This document shows, in pieces, positions 1 to 5,897 of a stretch of DNA of 6,626 bases. A program made the position numbers and the translations under genes. The notes under the pieces are model-generated. The model was not told where the DNA came from. It worked only from the letters and a program-made list of their open reading frames with translations, and did no database searches. The DNA comes from SHLJ01 sp041618535. Its GTDB lineage: Bacteria > Bacteroidota > Bacteroidia > Flavobacteriales > Flavobacteriaceae. Numbering within the stretch: position 1 is the stretch's first letter; the number at the start of each line of letters is the position of its first letter. Location of the stretch: the NCBI GenBank assembly GCA_041618535.1, contig JBFKFP010000150.1:1-6626 (forward strand), given 5' to 3'.

Positions 1-535
1 ATACCTCAATCTCGTTCACGTATACCAGGTTTTCATCGAAATTACCGCCCCTAACGGAATACTGAGTACTCAGCTCATTCGATATGCTGACCCCAGGTAA
101 TGTTTTAAGAAGGTTCTCCACTCCGGGTTGTGCACCCTTGATGGTTCTGACTATTTCAGGGTCTATGGTGGTAACCCCCTCTACACGTTTTCGCTGATTT
201 CCTCTCACTATAACAGTAGCGATCTGTTCTACTTCCAATCTCATCACAGGGTTGAATTCGAAGATCTCACCGTTTTTCAGATTAAAGGTAGCCGTGATAT
301 TTTTATGGCTGATATGAGAAAAAATCAGGGTCTCATCCCGATTTGCCGGAATCCTTAAGCTGTAGAAACCATTTGAATTGCTGACGGTTCCCCTATCGCC
401 GCTTTTGATATTTACATCTGGAATGGGCTGTTCAAATTCATCCAGGATAACACCCTGTATAACGGCATTTTGTGAAATCCCTTGAAGGGGCAACATCCAG
501 AAAACAATCCAACAGAGAAGATGTTGAAATTTCAA
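1..535 (-). CDS. TonB-dependent outer-membrane receptor, N-terminal part (cut by window edge)
   Basis: Reading the minus strand from a TTG at 535-533 gives 178 uninterrupted codons up to the left edge, so only the N-terminus is here. Residues 1-22 are a signal peptide: Lys2, a hydrophobic run, and a likely cleavage near GIS-QN. Residues about 25-100 form a carboxypeptidase-D-regulatory-like beta-sandwich (GVILDEFEQPIPDVNI, then GTVSNSNGFYSL), the usual N-terminal extension of Bacteroidota receptors. Residues about 119-178 are the start of the plug domain (ENLLKTLPGVSI, YSVRGGNFDENLVYV). The 22-strand barrel would lie outside the window. Such receptors sit in the outer membrane and import a ligand using TonB-ExbBD energy; the ligand cannot be told from this part. 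No in-frame ATG precedes the signal peptide. The only nearby ATG is codon 14, inside the hydrophobic core, so TTG is the best start. It begins 8 bp after the M23 peptidase gene and is probably co-transcribed with it. Confidence 0.88.
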   Translation of the reverse strand, partial: MKFQHLLCWIVFWMLPLQGISQNAVIQGVILDEFEQPIPDVNIKSGDRGTVSNSNGFYSLRIPANRDETLIFSHISHKNITATFNLKNGEIFEFNPVMRLEVEQIATVIVRGNQRKRVEGVTTIDPEIVRTIKGAQPGVENLLKTLPGVSISNELSTQYSVRGGNFDENLVYVNEIEV

Positions 536-543
536 ATCGATGA

Positions 544-2229
544 TTATTTGCGGTAAAAGGTTGCTTCAAATGTAGAACTATTTCCGGTTTTATCGGTAAC
601 AATAACCTTTAAAATGTTCTTGGTGTCAAGTGATATCCCATCATTGAAATCATAGACCAGGGAATTCTTTTTATAATCGTATTCCATCAATATCCATTTA
701 CCGTTAATCGTGGCCCTGTAGCTTTCGATCCCGGATTCCATGTCTTTGATCTCAACCTTCAGATATCGGTAATTGCTCAACCATTTCCCATCTCTGAAAT
801 TCAGGGCCCTGATCCGAGGATTTTCATCATCGATGGCAAGGGTGTATGTACCGAGTGATTTTGTGGAGCAGCTAAGGACATCACCCTTTCGTTCGGTGCG
901 GGCATAATAGGTTTTGCCATATTCCGAAACACCTGCTATATAGAGTTTTGCCTTATCCTCCGGGTTGTAATGGCTCACATCAAAATTGATATAAAAATTC
1001 TTCTGGGCAGGAATAACGGGTCGGTGCAGTTTTAAGGTGTCATTCTGAACGGAGAAGTCGATGAAAAAGTCGTCATAAAACGTGTTCTTCGGAATGCTGA
1101 CCGTGACATTGCCCTGTTTCAGCTGGTTGAATTGATCAGCCTTTATAAAATGTTCGGTGACCAGCTCAGGTTTTGGTTTTAAATTTCCAATTCTTTTGCC
1201 GCTTATCGGAATGGTCAACCATGTCTCATTTTCCATAAAATCGGTGATTTTCACCTTGTACACCGAGGCCGTGCTGTCTTCAATTCTGACATAACCATTG
1301 TTTTCTGCTCTTTTATAAAGGCTCAGGGGGTTATTAGGTTCTATGAAGAGTTTCTGTATCCGTGATCTATCCGTTTGCCAAAAATCGAAATCGAGCAGCC
1401 TGTTTATGTGTTTGGTCTCACCAAATGAAAACCGCTTAAAGTCGATCTCCAGGCTATTGCTGCCATTGTGTGTTGATTCAATATGGCTTACGCCATTCTT
1501 ATTGGCGGCCATATCCTGCTGATCGTAACTCACCACTCCGAAGCCGATCTTTCCATAAGCCTCGATTTCCTCGGTTTTGTAGACCCCGTTGGAAACAGGA
1601 ATCAGTCTTAGTTCTGACCGTTCAACCGAACCATTTATATGACTGTCTTTACCAATAGGATAAGCGAATGCCCTCAGGATCATGGGTTTTCTACTGTCTT
1701 TTACATCTATCCCGAATATCATGGGATTAATGGGTCGCTCCTGTTTATCACGGATTTCGAAGTGTAAATGCGGACCTCCTGAACTTCCTGTGTTTCCGGA
1801 ATAGGCTATAACCTCGTCTTTTTCAAGCACGAGTTCCCCGGCTTTGGGAAATAATTCGATGGTGTAAGACTCCTCCGTATATTGCTGGCGCTTAACATAT
1901 TCCTCGATCTTAGGGGCGAACTTTTGAAGGTGAGCATAAACCGTGGTATAGCCATTCGGGTGAGTTACATAAAGCGCTTTGCCATAACCGCCATGGGCTA
2001 TTTTTATCCTGCTAACATGGCCTTCCGCAGCAGAGTAGATCTTCAATCCCTCTCTTTGCTGAGTCTTGATGTCCAAACCGGAGTGAAAATGATTGGATCT
2101 CAGTTCAGCAAAAGTTCCTGACAAAACCAGCGGGATATCCAAAGGTGGCCTGAAATAGTCCTGAGGATAAGGACTCTGGGACATGACTAAAGTGTGAAAC
2201 AGCAAGATGAACAGACCGATGTATCGCAT
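544..2229 (-). CDS. M23-family (lysostaphin-type) zinc metallopeptidase, exported
   Basis: The product has 561 aa and starts at ATG 2229-2227. Residues 1-18 form a signal peptide (MRYIGLFILLFHTLVMSQS). The peptidase domain spans about residues 30-176 and has all expected motifs: HSGLD supplies zinc ligands His49 and Asp53, YAHL supplies His100, and GPHLHFE supplies His154 and His156. The active site therefore looks intact. Peptidases of this family cut peptide crosslinks in peptidoglycan, so a periplasmic role in wall remodelling is inferred; the substrate is not shown by sequence. Within the domain, residues about 105-135 form an insert between the YAHL and the GxxH regions. The remaining ~385 residues are beta-rich and contain short sandwich-like stretches; I do not recognise a named domain there. 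This two-part architecture is common among flavobacterial M23 proteins. The gene leads an operon with the TonB receptor and diverges from the coiled-coil/zapA operon. A candidate promoter lies at 2291-2321. Confidence 0.93.
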   Translation of the reverse strand: MRYIGLFILLFHTLVMSQSPYPQDYFRPPLDIPLVLSGTFAELRSNHFHSGLDIKTQQREGLKIYSAAEGHVSRIKIAHGGYGKALYVTHPNGYTTVYAHLQKFAPKIEEYVKRQQYTEESYTIELFPKAGELVLEKDEVIAYSGNTGSSGGPHLHFEIRDKQERPINPMIFGIDVKDSRKPMILRAFAYPIGKDSHINGSVERSELRLIPVSNGVYKTEEIEAYGKIGFGVVSYDQQDMAANKNGVSHIESTHNGSNSLEIDFKRFSFGETKHINRLLDFDFWQTDRSRIQKLFIEPNNPLSLYKRAENNGYVRIEDSTASVYKVKITDFMENETWLTIPISGKRIGNLKPKPELVTEHFIKADQFNQLKQGNVTVSIPKNTFYDDFFIDFSVQNDTLKLHRPVIPAQKNFYINFDVSHYNPEDKAKLYIAGVSEYGKTYYARTERKGDVLSCSTKSLGTYTLAIDDENPRIRALNFRDGKWLSNYRYLKVEIKDMESGIESYRATINGKWILMEYDYKKNSLVYDFNDGISLDTKNILKVIVTDKTGNSSTFEATFYRK

Positions 2230-2290
2230 ATTTTCTATACTGCTAAATTATTAAAATGATCCATATTACCAAAGTTGAATAACACCATGC

Positions 2291-2321
2291 CGAACTTAAT
2301 ATTGTAAAGAATATCTACAAA
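2291..2321 (-). promoter_or_regulatory. Candidate Bacteroidota-type promoter for the M23 peptidase/TonB receptor operon
   Basis: On the minus strand TTTG (2321-2318) is followed by a 19-nt spacer and TAAGTTCG (2298-2291). This compares with the known Bacteroidota consensus TTTG-N19-TAnnTTTG; the -7 element has one mismatch. It implies a transcript start near 2285 and a leader of about 55 nt. A second, poorer candidate -7 (CAACTTTG on the minus strand, near 2270-2277) lacks a good -33 element. No experiment supports either. Confidence 0.42.
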
Positions 2322-2348
2322 GCCCATTCCAACTTTTTTATAAAAGAA

Positions 2349-2379
2349 TTGTTAATGTAATTTGGGAATACTAAATTTG
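2349..2379 (+). promoter_or_regulatory. Bacteroidota-type promoter for the coiled-coil/zapA operon
   Basis: TTG at 2349-2351, a 20-nt spacer, then TAAATTTG at 2372-2379, an exact match to the Bacteroidota -7 consensus TAnnTTTG. The expected transcript start is about 2385, leaving a leader of roughly 18 nt before the ATG at 2403. This position also argues against the TTG at 2391 as the translation start, because the leader would then be only about 6 nt. It is the best-matching promoter in the window. Confidence 0.6.
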
Positions 2380-2402
2380 TCTAGTAAGTATTGAATGCGT
2401 CC

Positions 2403-2693
2403 ATGAATGATATCGAGTTGATTGTCGATTCCCTGGAAAACCGAATAAGCAAGGTTTTGCATAAACTTGAAGTTTTAAAACAGACCAATGCTAATCTCAG
2501 TAAGGAATTGACAAAGACTCAGGAGCGACTGCTTCATCAGAACGAAGCCATAAGTGAATGGCAGGAGAAGTACGAGACTCTTAAAATGGCGAATTCATTG
2601 CTTGGCAGTGACGATAATAAAAGAGAAACTAAGCTTAAAATAAATGCCCTGATAAGAGAGATCGATCATTGTATCGGTCAATTATCAGAATAA
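2403..2693 (+). CDS. Small coiled-coil protein upstream of zapA (function unknown)
   Basis: The product has 96 aa from ATG 2403; an in-frame TTG at 2391 would add four residues (MNAS) but is very close to the predicted transcript start. The protein is nearly all helix and very hydrophilic. Residues about 1-65 have a heptad-like pattern of Leu, Ile and Val between Lys, Glu and Gln, typical of a coiled coil. The C-terminal stretch KLKINALIREID then CIGQL is a compact amphipathic helix. There is no signal peptide and no membrane segment, so it is cytoplasmic. It ends 14 bp before zapA and shares its promoter. I do not assign a family. By position and shape it could be a partner of ZapA at the division ring, as ZapB is in E. 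coli, but no clear ZapB similarity is seen and this role is inference only. Confidence 0.85.
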   Translation: MNDIELIVDSLENRISKVLHKLEVLKQTNANLSKELTKTQERLLHQNEAISEWQEKYETLKMANSLLGSDDNKRETKLKINALIREIDHCIGQLSE

Positions 2694-2707
2694 CGACATA
2701 AGTCTCA

Positions 2708-3001
2708 ATGTCTGAAAAGCTTAAAATAAAGCTATCATTGGCTAACAGGGTTTACCCCCTGACGATCGATCCTAGCCAGGAAGAGGGATTGCGGAAAGCC
2801 GCCCAGAAGATTGAGGCTATGATCAAACAGTTTGAGCAAAGTTATTCGGTGAGGGATAAGCAGGATGTTCTGGCAATGTGTGCGTTGCAATTTGCATCTC
2901 AAACCGAACAAAACGTTATTGATAAGGATAACACGAGCAAAGAAGTTGAGGAGCGTCTTTTGGCGCTTGATAAGCTTCTCAAGGAGCACAACGGTGCTTA
3001 A
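2708..3001 (+). CDS. zapA: Cell division protein ZapA
   Basis: The product has 97 aa, the usual size for ZapA (about 90-110). The N-terminal half (KIKLSLANRVYPLTIDPSQEE, then LRKAAQKIEAMI) is the ZapA globular domain of alternating strands and a helix. Residues about 45-72 (RDKQDVLAMCALQFASQ) match the conserved start of the long helix. The C-terminal part is a charged coiled coil that in known ZapA mediates dimer and tetramer formation. ZapA binds FtsZ filaments in the cytoplasm and bundles them at the division site. It is second in an operon with the coiled-coil protein, and a predicted 6S RNA begins about 20 nt after its stop codon. No good terminator lies directly behind it, so transcription could run into the RNA region. 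Confidence 0.92.
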   Translation: MSEKLKIKLSLANRVYPLTIDPSQEEGLRKAAQKIEAMIKQFEQSYSVRDKQDVLAMCALQFASQTEQNVIDKDNTSKEVEERLLALDKLLKEHNGA

Positions 3002-3020
3002 GTTCTTTAAAATACATAAG

Positions 3021-3197
3021 GTTACTGCCTACATTAGTTATTTTTTTTTGATAAACTCAACACTATTGTATTAAAAAGGGTGAGTTTAAGCTGTAAAAGC
3101 GGGCTGCCATCGAGCAGATTCTTGAGCAGTTTGTTAGCCCTAAACCTGTTTTTCAGGAGTTTATACAAAATCCTAAACTAGTGTAGGCTTTTTTTTT
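3021..3197 (+). ncRNA. ssrS: Probable 6S RNA (6S-Flavo type) between zapA and rny
   Basis: The 216-bp gap between zapA and rny holds no ORF of its own but folds by eye into a long rod. The closing stem pairs 3027-3039 (GCCTACATTAGTT) with 3176-3188 (AACTAGTGTAGGC): 13 pairs including one G-T, followed at once by nine T (3189-3197). A second stem pairs 3046-3058 (TTTTGATAAACTC) with 3157-3170, 13 pairs with one bulged A (3165). Beyond an asymmetric bubble (3059-3072), 3073-3088 pairs imperfectly with 3141-3153, and an apical stem joins GGGCT (3101-3105) to AGCCC (3136-3140). Length (~175 nt), rod with an internal bubble, and position directly after zapA (as in E. coli) all fit 6S RNA, which binds the RNA polymerase housekeeping holoenzyme and dampens transcription in stationary phase. 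Ends are estimates. No convincing own promoter is visible, so the RNA may be processed from the zapA transcript or start from a weak promoter; a shorter form starting near 3075 cannot be excluded. Confidence 0.72.
3176..3197 (+). terminator. 3' end/terminator of the 6S RNA
   Basis: The 3' arm of the RNA closing stem (3176-3188) is followed directly by nine T (3189-3197), which looks like an intrinsic terminator whose stem is made with a distant 5' arm at 3027-3039. A local alternative hairpin also exists: CCTA (3172-3175) with TAGG (3184-3187), only 4 pairs. Because rny starts just 20 nt later, read-through or a promoter inside the RNA region must supply rny mRNA. Confidence 0.6.
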
Positions 3198-3217
3198 ATT
3201 AATAAAGTTAATTCATC

Positions 3218-4795
3218 ATGGAAACCAATACCATTTTAATAGGTGTGGGGGCCCTGGTGATAGGACTGATCATAGGATTCATCATTGCAAAGACCATAGA
3301 GAAAAGCAATGCCTCCAAACTGATCAAGTCGGCGAGAAAAGAAGCCAATACTATCATCAAAGATGCGAAGAATGAAGGTGAGTCGATAAAGAAGGATAAG
3401 ATCCTGCAGGCAAAAGAAAAGTTTATCGAGCTGAAAGCGGAGCATGAAAAGGTCATCCTGAGCCGAGACAAAAAAATAGCAGAGGCCGAGAAAAGAGCAC
3501 GGGACAAGGAATCCCAGGTCTCTTCCGAACTCTCCAGGAGTAAAAAACTCAACCAATCTCTTGAGGACAAGATCAAAGACTACGACAAAAGATCGGAATA
3601 CCTGGAAAAACGCAAACAAGAGCTGGAGAAATTACACAAAAGCCAGGTACAGCAGCTCGAGGTTATCTCGGGACTTTCAGCTGAAGATGCTAAAGAGCAG
3701 CTTATTGAATCGTTAAAAGGTGAAGCGAAGAACGACGCCATGGCCTATATCCAGGATAAAATGGAAGAGGCCAAACTCACAGCACAGCAGGAAGCTAAGA
3801 AAATCGTGATCAACACCATTCAGCGTGTTGGTACTGAGGAGGCAATAGACAACTGTGTATCTGTTTTCAACATCGAATCTGATGATCTGAAAGGTCGAAT
3901 TATAGGACGCGAGGGTAGAAATATTCGCGCTATAGAATCGGCTACGGGAGTGGAGATCATAGTTGACGATACACCGGAAGCGATCATCCTTTCATGCTTC
4001 GATCCGGTCAGGCGTGAAATCGCACGGCTATCACTTCATAAATTGGTAACTGATGGAAGAATTCACCCGGCTCGAATTGAAGAGATTGTAAAGAAAACCA
4101 GGAAACAGATCGATCAGGAGATTATTGAAGTCGGGAAACGCACGGTCATCGACCTCGGTATTCATGGCCTGCATCCGGAATTGATCAAGATCGTTGGCCG
4201 GATGAAGTATCGTTCATCCTACGGACAGAATCTTTTGCAGCACTCCAGGGAAGTTGCCAAATTATGTGGAATAATGGCTGCAGAACTGGGCATAAATCCG
4301 AAGCTGGCCAAAAGAGCAGGACTATTGCATGATATCGGGAAAGTTCCTGATGCGGAATCGGACATGGAAACCCCTCATGCCATCCTGGGAATGCAATGGG
4401 CAGAGAAGTATGGTGAAAAAGAGGAGGTTTGCAATGCGATTGGAGCTCACCATGACGAGGTTGAAATGAAATACTTACTTTCTCCTGTGGTGCAGGTTTG
4501 TGACGCCATCTCAGGTGCCAGGCCCGGAGCAAGGCGCCAGGTTCTGGATTCCTATATCCAGCGGTTAAAGGACCTTGAGGACATCGCATTCGGATTTACA
4601 GGGGTGAAAAAAGCCTATGCCATTCAGGCGGGACGCGAGTTGAGGGTTATTGTGGAAAGCGAAAGAGTTACCGACGAAATGGCCTCACAATTATCCTTTG
4701 AGATCTCGCAAAAAATCCAGACAGACATGACCTACCCCGGCCAGGTCAAGGTAACCGTGATTAGAGAAACCCGCGCGGTTAACATAGCTAAATAA
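3218..4795 (+). CDS. rny: Ribonuclease Y
   Basis: The product has 525 aa, the normal length for RNase Y (about 510-525). Residues 5-25 form one N-terminal membrane segment (ILIGVGALVIGLIIGFIIA). Residues about 28-200 are a long Lys/Glu-rich coiled coil. A KH RNA-binding domain lies at about 215-285 and has the motif GRIIGREGRNIRAIE (226-240). The HD domain lies at about 335-430, with His342, the HD pair His371-Asp372 (LLHDIGK), His411/His412 (GAHHDE) and Asp429 as metal-binding residues. The C-terminal domain ends VTVIRETRAVNIAK, as is typical of the family. RNase Y is a membrane-anchored endoribonuclease that starts mRNA decay. The start at ATG 3218 gives the expected membrane anchor. The gene follows the predicted 6S RNA by 20 nt with no clear promoter of its own, and ends in the hairpin at 4816-4839. 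Confidence 0.97.
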   Translation: METNTILIGVGALVIGLIIGFIIAKTIEKSNASKLIKSARKEANTIIKDAKNEGESIKKDKILQAKEKFIELKAEHEKVILSRDKKIAEAEKRARDKESQVSSELSRSKKLNQSLEDKIKDYDKRSEYLEKRKQELEKLHKSQVQQLEVISGLSAEDAKEQLIESLKGEAKNDAMAYIQDKMEEAKLTAQQEAKKIVINTIQRVGTEEAIDNCVSVFNIESDDLKGRIIGREGRNIRAIESATGVEIIVDDTPEAIILSCFDPVRREIARLSLHKLVTDGRIHPARIEEIVKKTRKQIDQEIIEVGKRTVIDLGIHGLHPELIKIVGRMKYRSSYGQNLLQHSREVAKLCGIMAAELGINPKLAKRAGLLHDIGKVPDAESDMETPHAILGMQWAEKYGEKEEVCNAIGAHHDEVEMKYLLSPVVQVCDAISGARPGARRQVLDSYIQRLKDLEDIAFGFTGVKKAYAIQAGRELRVIVESERVTDEMASQLSFEISQKIQTDMTYPGQVKVTVIRETRAVNIAK

Positions 4796-4815
4796 ATTGA
4801 ATAACATACTTTAAT

Positions 4816-4843
4816 AAAGGCATCTTCCGGGATGCCTTTTTTT
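4816..4843. terminator. Terminator between convergent rny and xerD
   Basis: The stem AAAGGCATC (4816-4824) pairs perfectly with GATGCCTTT (4831-4839) around the loop TTCCGG, followed by a T run to 4843. This is a strong intrinsic terminator for rny. Read from the other strand, the same stem is followed by TTTATTAAAG, a weaker T tract, so it could also stop xerD transcripts. The xerD stop codon (4844-4842) lies inside the plus-strand T run, so the intergenic space is fully used by this element. Confidence 0.88.
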
Positions 4844-5738
4844 ATTTACGCGGATGGAACCTGGCTATCACATCTCTCAGGTGACGATTATCCACATGCA
4901 TATATATTTCCGTAGTTGTAATACTCTCATGCCCGAGCATGAGCTGAATAGCACGAAGGTCGGCTCCGTTCTGAAGTAGATGAGTGGCGAATGAGTGCCT
5001 GAAGGTATGTGGTGAAATCGATTTTTTAATACCCGCTTCTTCAGCAGTTTGTTTAACTATGGTAAAGATCATGGCACGGGTTAGCCCGCTTCCTCTCCGG
5101 TTAAGGAAAAGTGTATCGAGATGGTCATCAGCTGGTTTAACCTGGGTGCGGATCAGTTTTAAATAGGTATTAATAAGTTTCTGTGTGTTGGGCGCTATGG
5201 GTACGAACCGCTGCTTGTCTCCCTTGCCGGTTACTTTTATAAAGCCCTCTTCAAAATACAAGTCGGAAACCCTGAGATTGATCAGTTCGCTTACACGCAA
5301 CCCACAGCTGTAAAGCGTTTCAATTATAGCACGGTTCCTCTCTCCCTGGGGATGGGAAAGATCTATCGAGGCAATTAATTCGTCTATTTCTTCCACCGAC
5401 AGGGTGTCCGGAAGCTTACGTCCTATTTTAGGGGATTCAATAAGTTCAAGAGGATTATCCTGACGATAGTTTTCGAAGATAAGGTAATCAAAAAAACTGC
5501 GCAGGCCGGAGATAAGGCGGGCCTGGCTTCGCGGACCAATGGCCTTGGCATGTTCATAAACAAAGGACTGTATGATATCTGCACCGGCTCTCTCCGGCTT
5601 GTCTTTTATGTTGTTAGAGTCGAGGAATTCAATCAGTCGCTTAACATCCATGGCATAATTCTTTATGGTATGTCGTGACAAGCCTCTTTCAATGCGTAAA
5701 TAATGCTGAAAATCGGATAAAGCCTGGGACCAGTTCAA
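4842..5738 (-). CDS. xerD: Site-specific tyrosine recombinase XerD
   Basis: The product has 298 aa, the standard XerC/XerD length. Residues 1-90 form the N-terminal core-binding domain (WSQALSDFQHYLRIERGLS, HTIKNYAMDV). Residues about 110-295 form the catalytic domain with every active-site residue: Arg148 (CGLRVSEL), Lys172 (TGKGDKQR), His244 and Arg247 (HTFRHSFATHLL), His270 (MLGHESI) and the nucleophile Tyr279 (TTTEIYMHV). With its partner Xer protein it resolves chromosome dimers at dif, activated by FtsK at the septum. The start is TTG at 5738-5736: an in-frame TAG lies two codons upstream, and the next Met is residue 30, which would remove part of the DNA-binding domain. XerD rather than XerC is favoured by the overall look of the N-terminus, but the two are close. 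It is convergent with rny and divergent from the small barrel protein. No dif-like site was recognised in the window. Confidence 0.92.
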   Translation of the reverse strand: MNWSQALSDFQHYLRIERGLSRHTIKNYAMDVKRLIEFLDSNNIKDKPERAGADIIQSFVYEHAKAIGPRSQARLISGLRSFFDYLIFENYRQDNPLELIESPKIGRKLPDTLSVEEIDELIASIDLSHPQGERNRAIIETLYSCGLRVSELINLRVSDLYFEEGFIKVTGKGDKQRFVPIAPNTQKLINTYLKLIRTQVKPADDHLDTLFLNRRGSGLTRAMIFTIVKQTAEEAGIKKSISPHTFRHSFATHLLQNGADLRAIQLMLGHESITTTEIYMHVDNRHLRDVIARFHPRK

Positions 5739-5758
5739 TGTCTAAAACTTGTTGTTAA

Positions 5759-5788
5759 CAAAAAGTAAGATTTATATTACATCTCAAA
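5759..5788 (-). promoter_or_regulatory. Candidate promoter for xerD
   Basis: On the minus strand TTTG (5788-5785) is followed by a 17-nt spacer and TACTTTTTG (5767-5759), which resembles TAnnTTTG with one extra T. This would place the transcript start around 5752 and give a leader of about 14 nt before the TTG start. The spacer and -7 element both deviate slightly from consensus, so the call is tentative. Confidence 0.38.
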
Positions 5789-5897
5789 GTGCTCTAATCT
5801 ATTGATAATAAGACACTTTTCAACATAAAATGCTATTAAATGTTAATTATTTTTACTTTTCTTGAATAACGATTTATCCAAACTAAAATTACTAATT
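5789..5897. other. AT-rich divergent intergenic region before the barrel protein
   Basis: This AT-rich stretch should hold the plus-strand promoter for the gene at 5898. The only near match to the Bacteroidota -7 motif is TACTTTTC (5854-5861), with the last base wrong and no good TTG at the proper distance upstream. No Shine-Dalgarno sequence precedes the ATG; the bases before it are A/T-rich (actaatt), as is usual in this phylum. Confidence 0.4.

Noticed and set aside
128..358. 76-aa plus-strand ORF
   Set aside because: It lies wholly antisense to the TonB receptor reading frame, which gives a clear signal peptide, regulatory-like domain and plug; the ORF has no recognisable features.
2391..2402. 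TTG as the start of the coiled-coil protein
   Set aside because: It lies only about 6 nt after the predicted transcript start; the ATG at 2403 gives a better leader and loses only four residues.
3041..3049. T9 run after zapA as a zapA terminator
   Set aside because: No stable local hairpin precedes it. The bases before it (3027-3039) pair instead with the 3' end of the noncoding RNA, and the end of the run takes part in the second stem.
3208..3619. Two long minus-strand ORFs (122 and 127 aa)
   Set aside because: Both are antisense to the rny membrane anchor and coiled coil. Their Phe/Leu/Ser-rich make-up is the mirror of the Lys/Glu-rich coiled coil, not a real membrane protein.
4185..4589. 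134-aa minus-strand ORF
   Set aside because: It is antisense to the conserved HD domain of RNase Y, with a Pro/His/Trp-rich composition typical of a shadow frame.
4842..5738. xerD as an integrase of a mobile element
   Set aside because: Length, motif set and neighbours (rny, housekeeping genes) fit chromosomal Xer; no attachment-site repeats, tRNA or cargo genes are seen.
5862..5897. TTG-initiated extension of the barrel protein
   Set aside because: It would put 12 polar residues in front of a standard signal peptide; ATG 5898 starts the signal peptide exactly.
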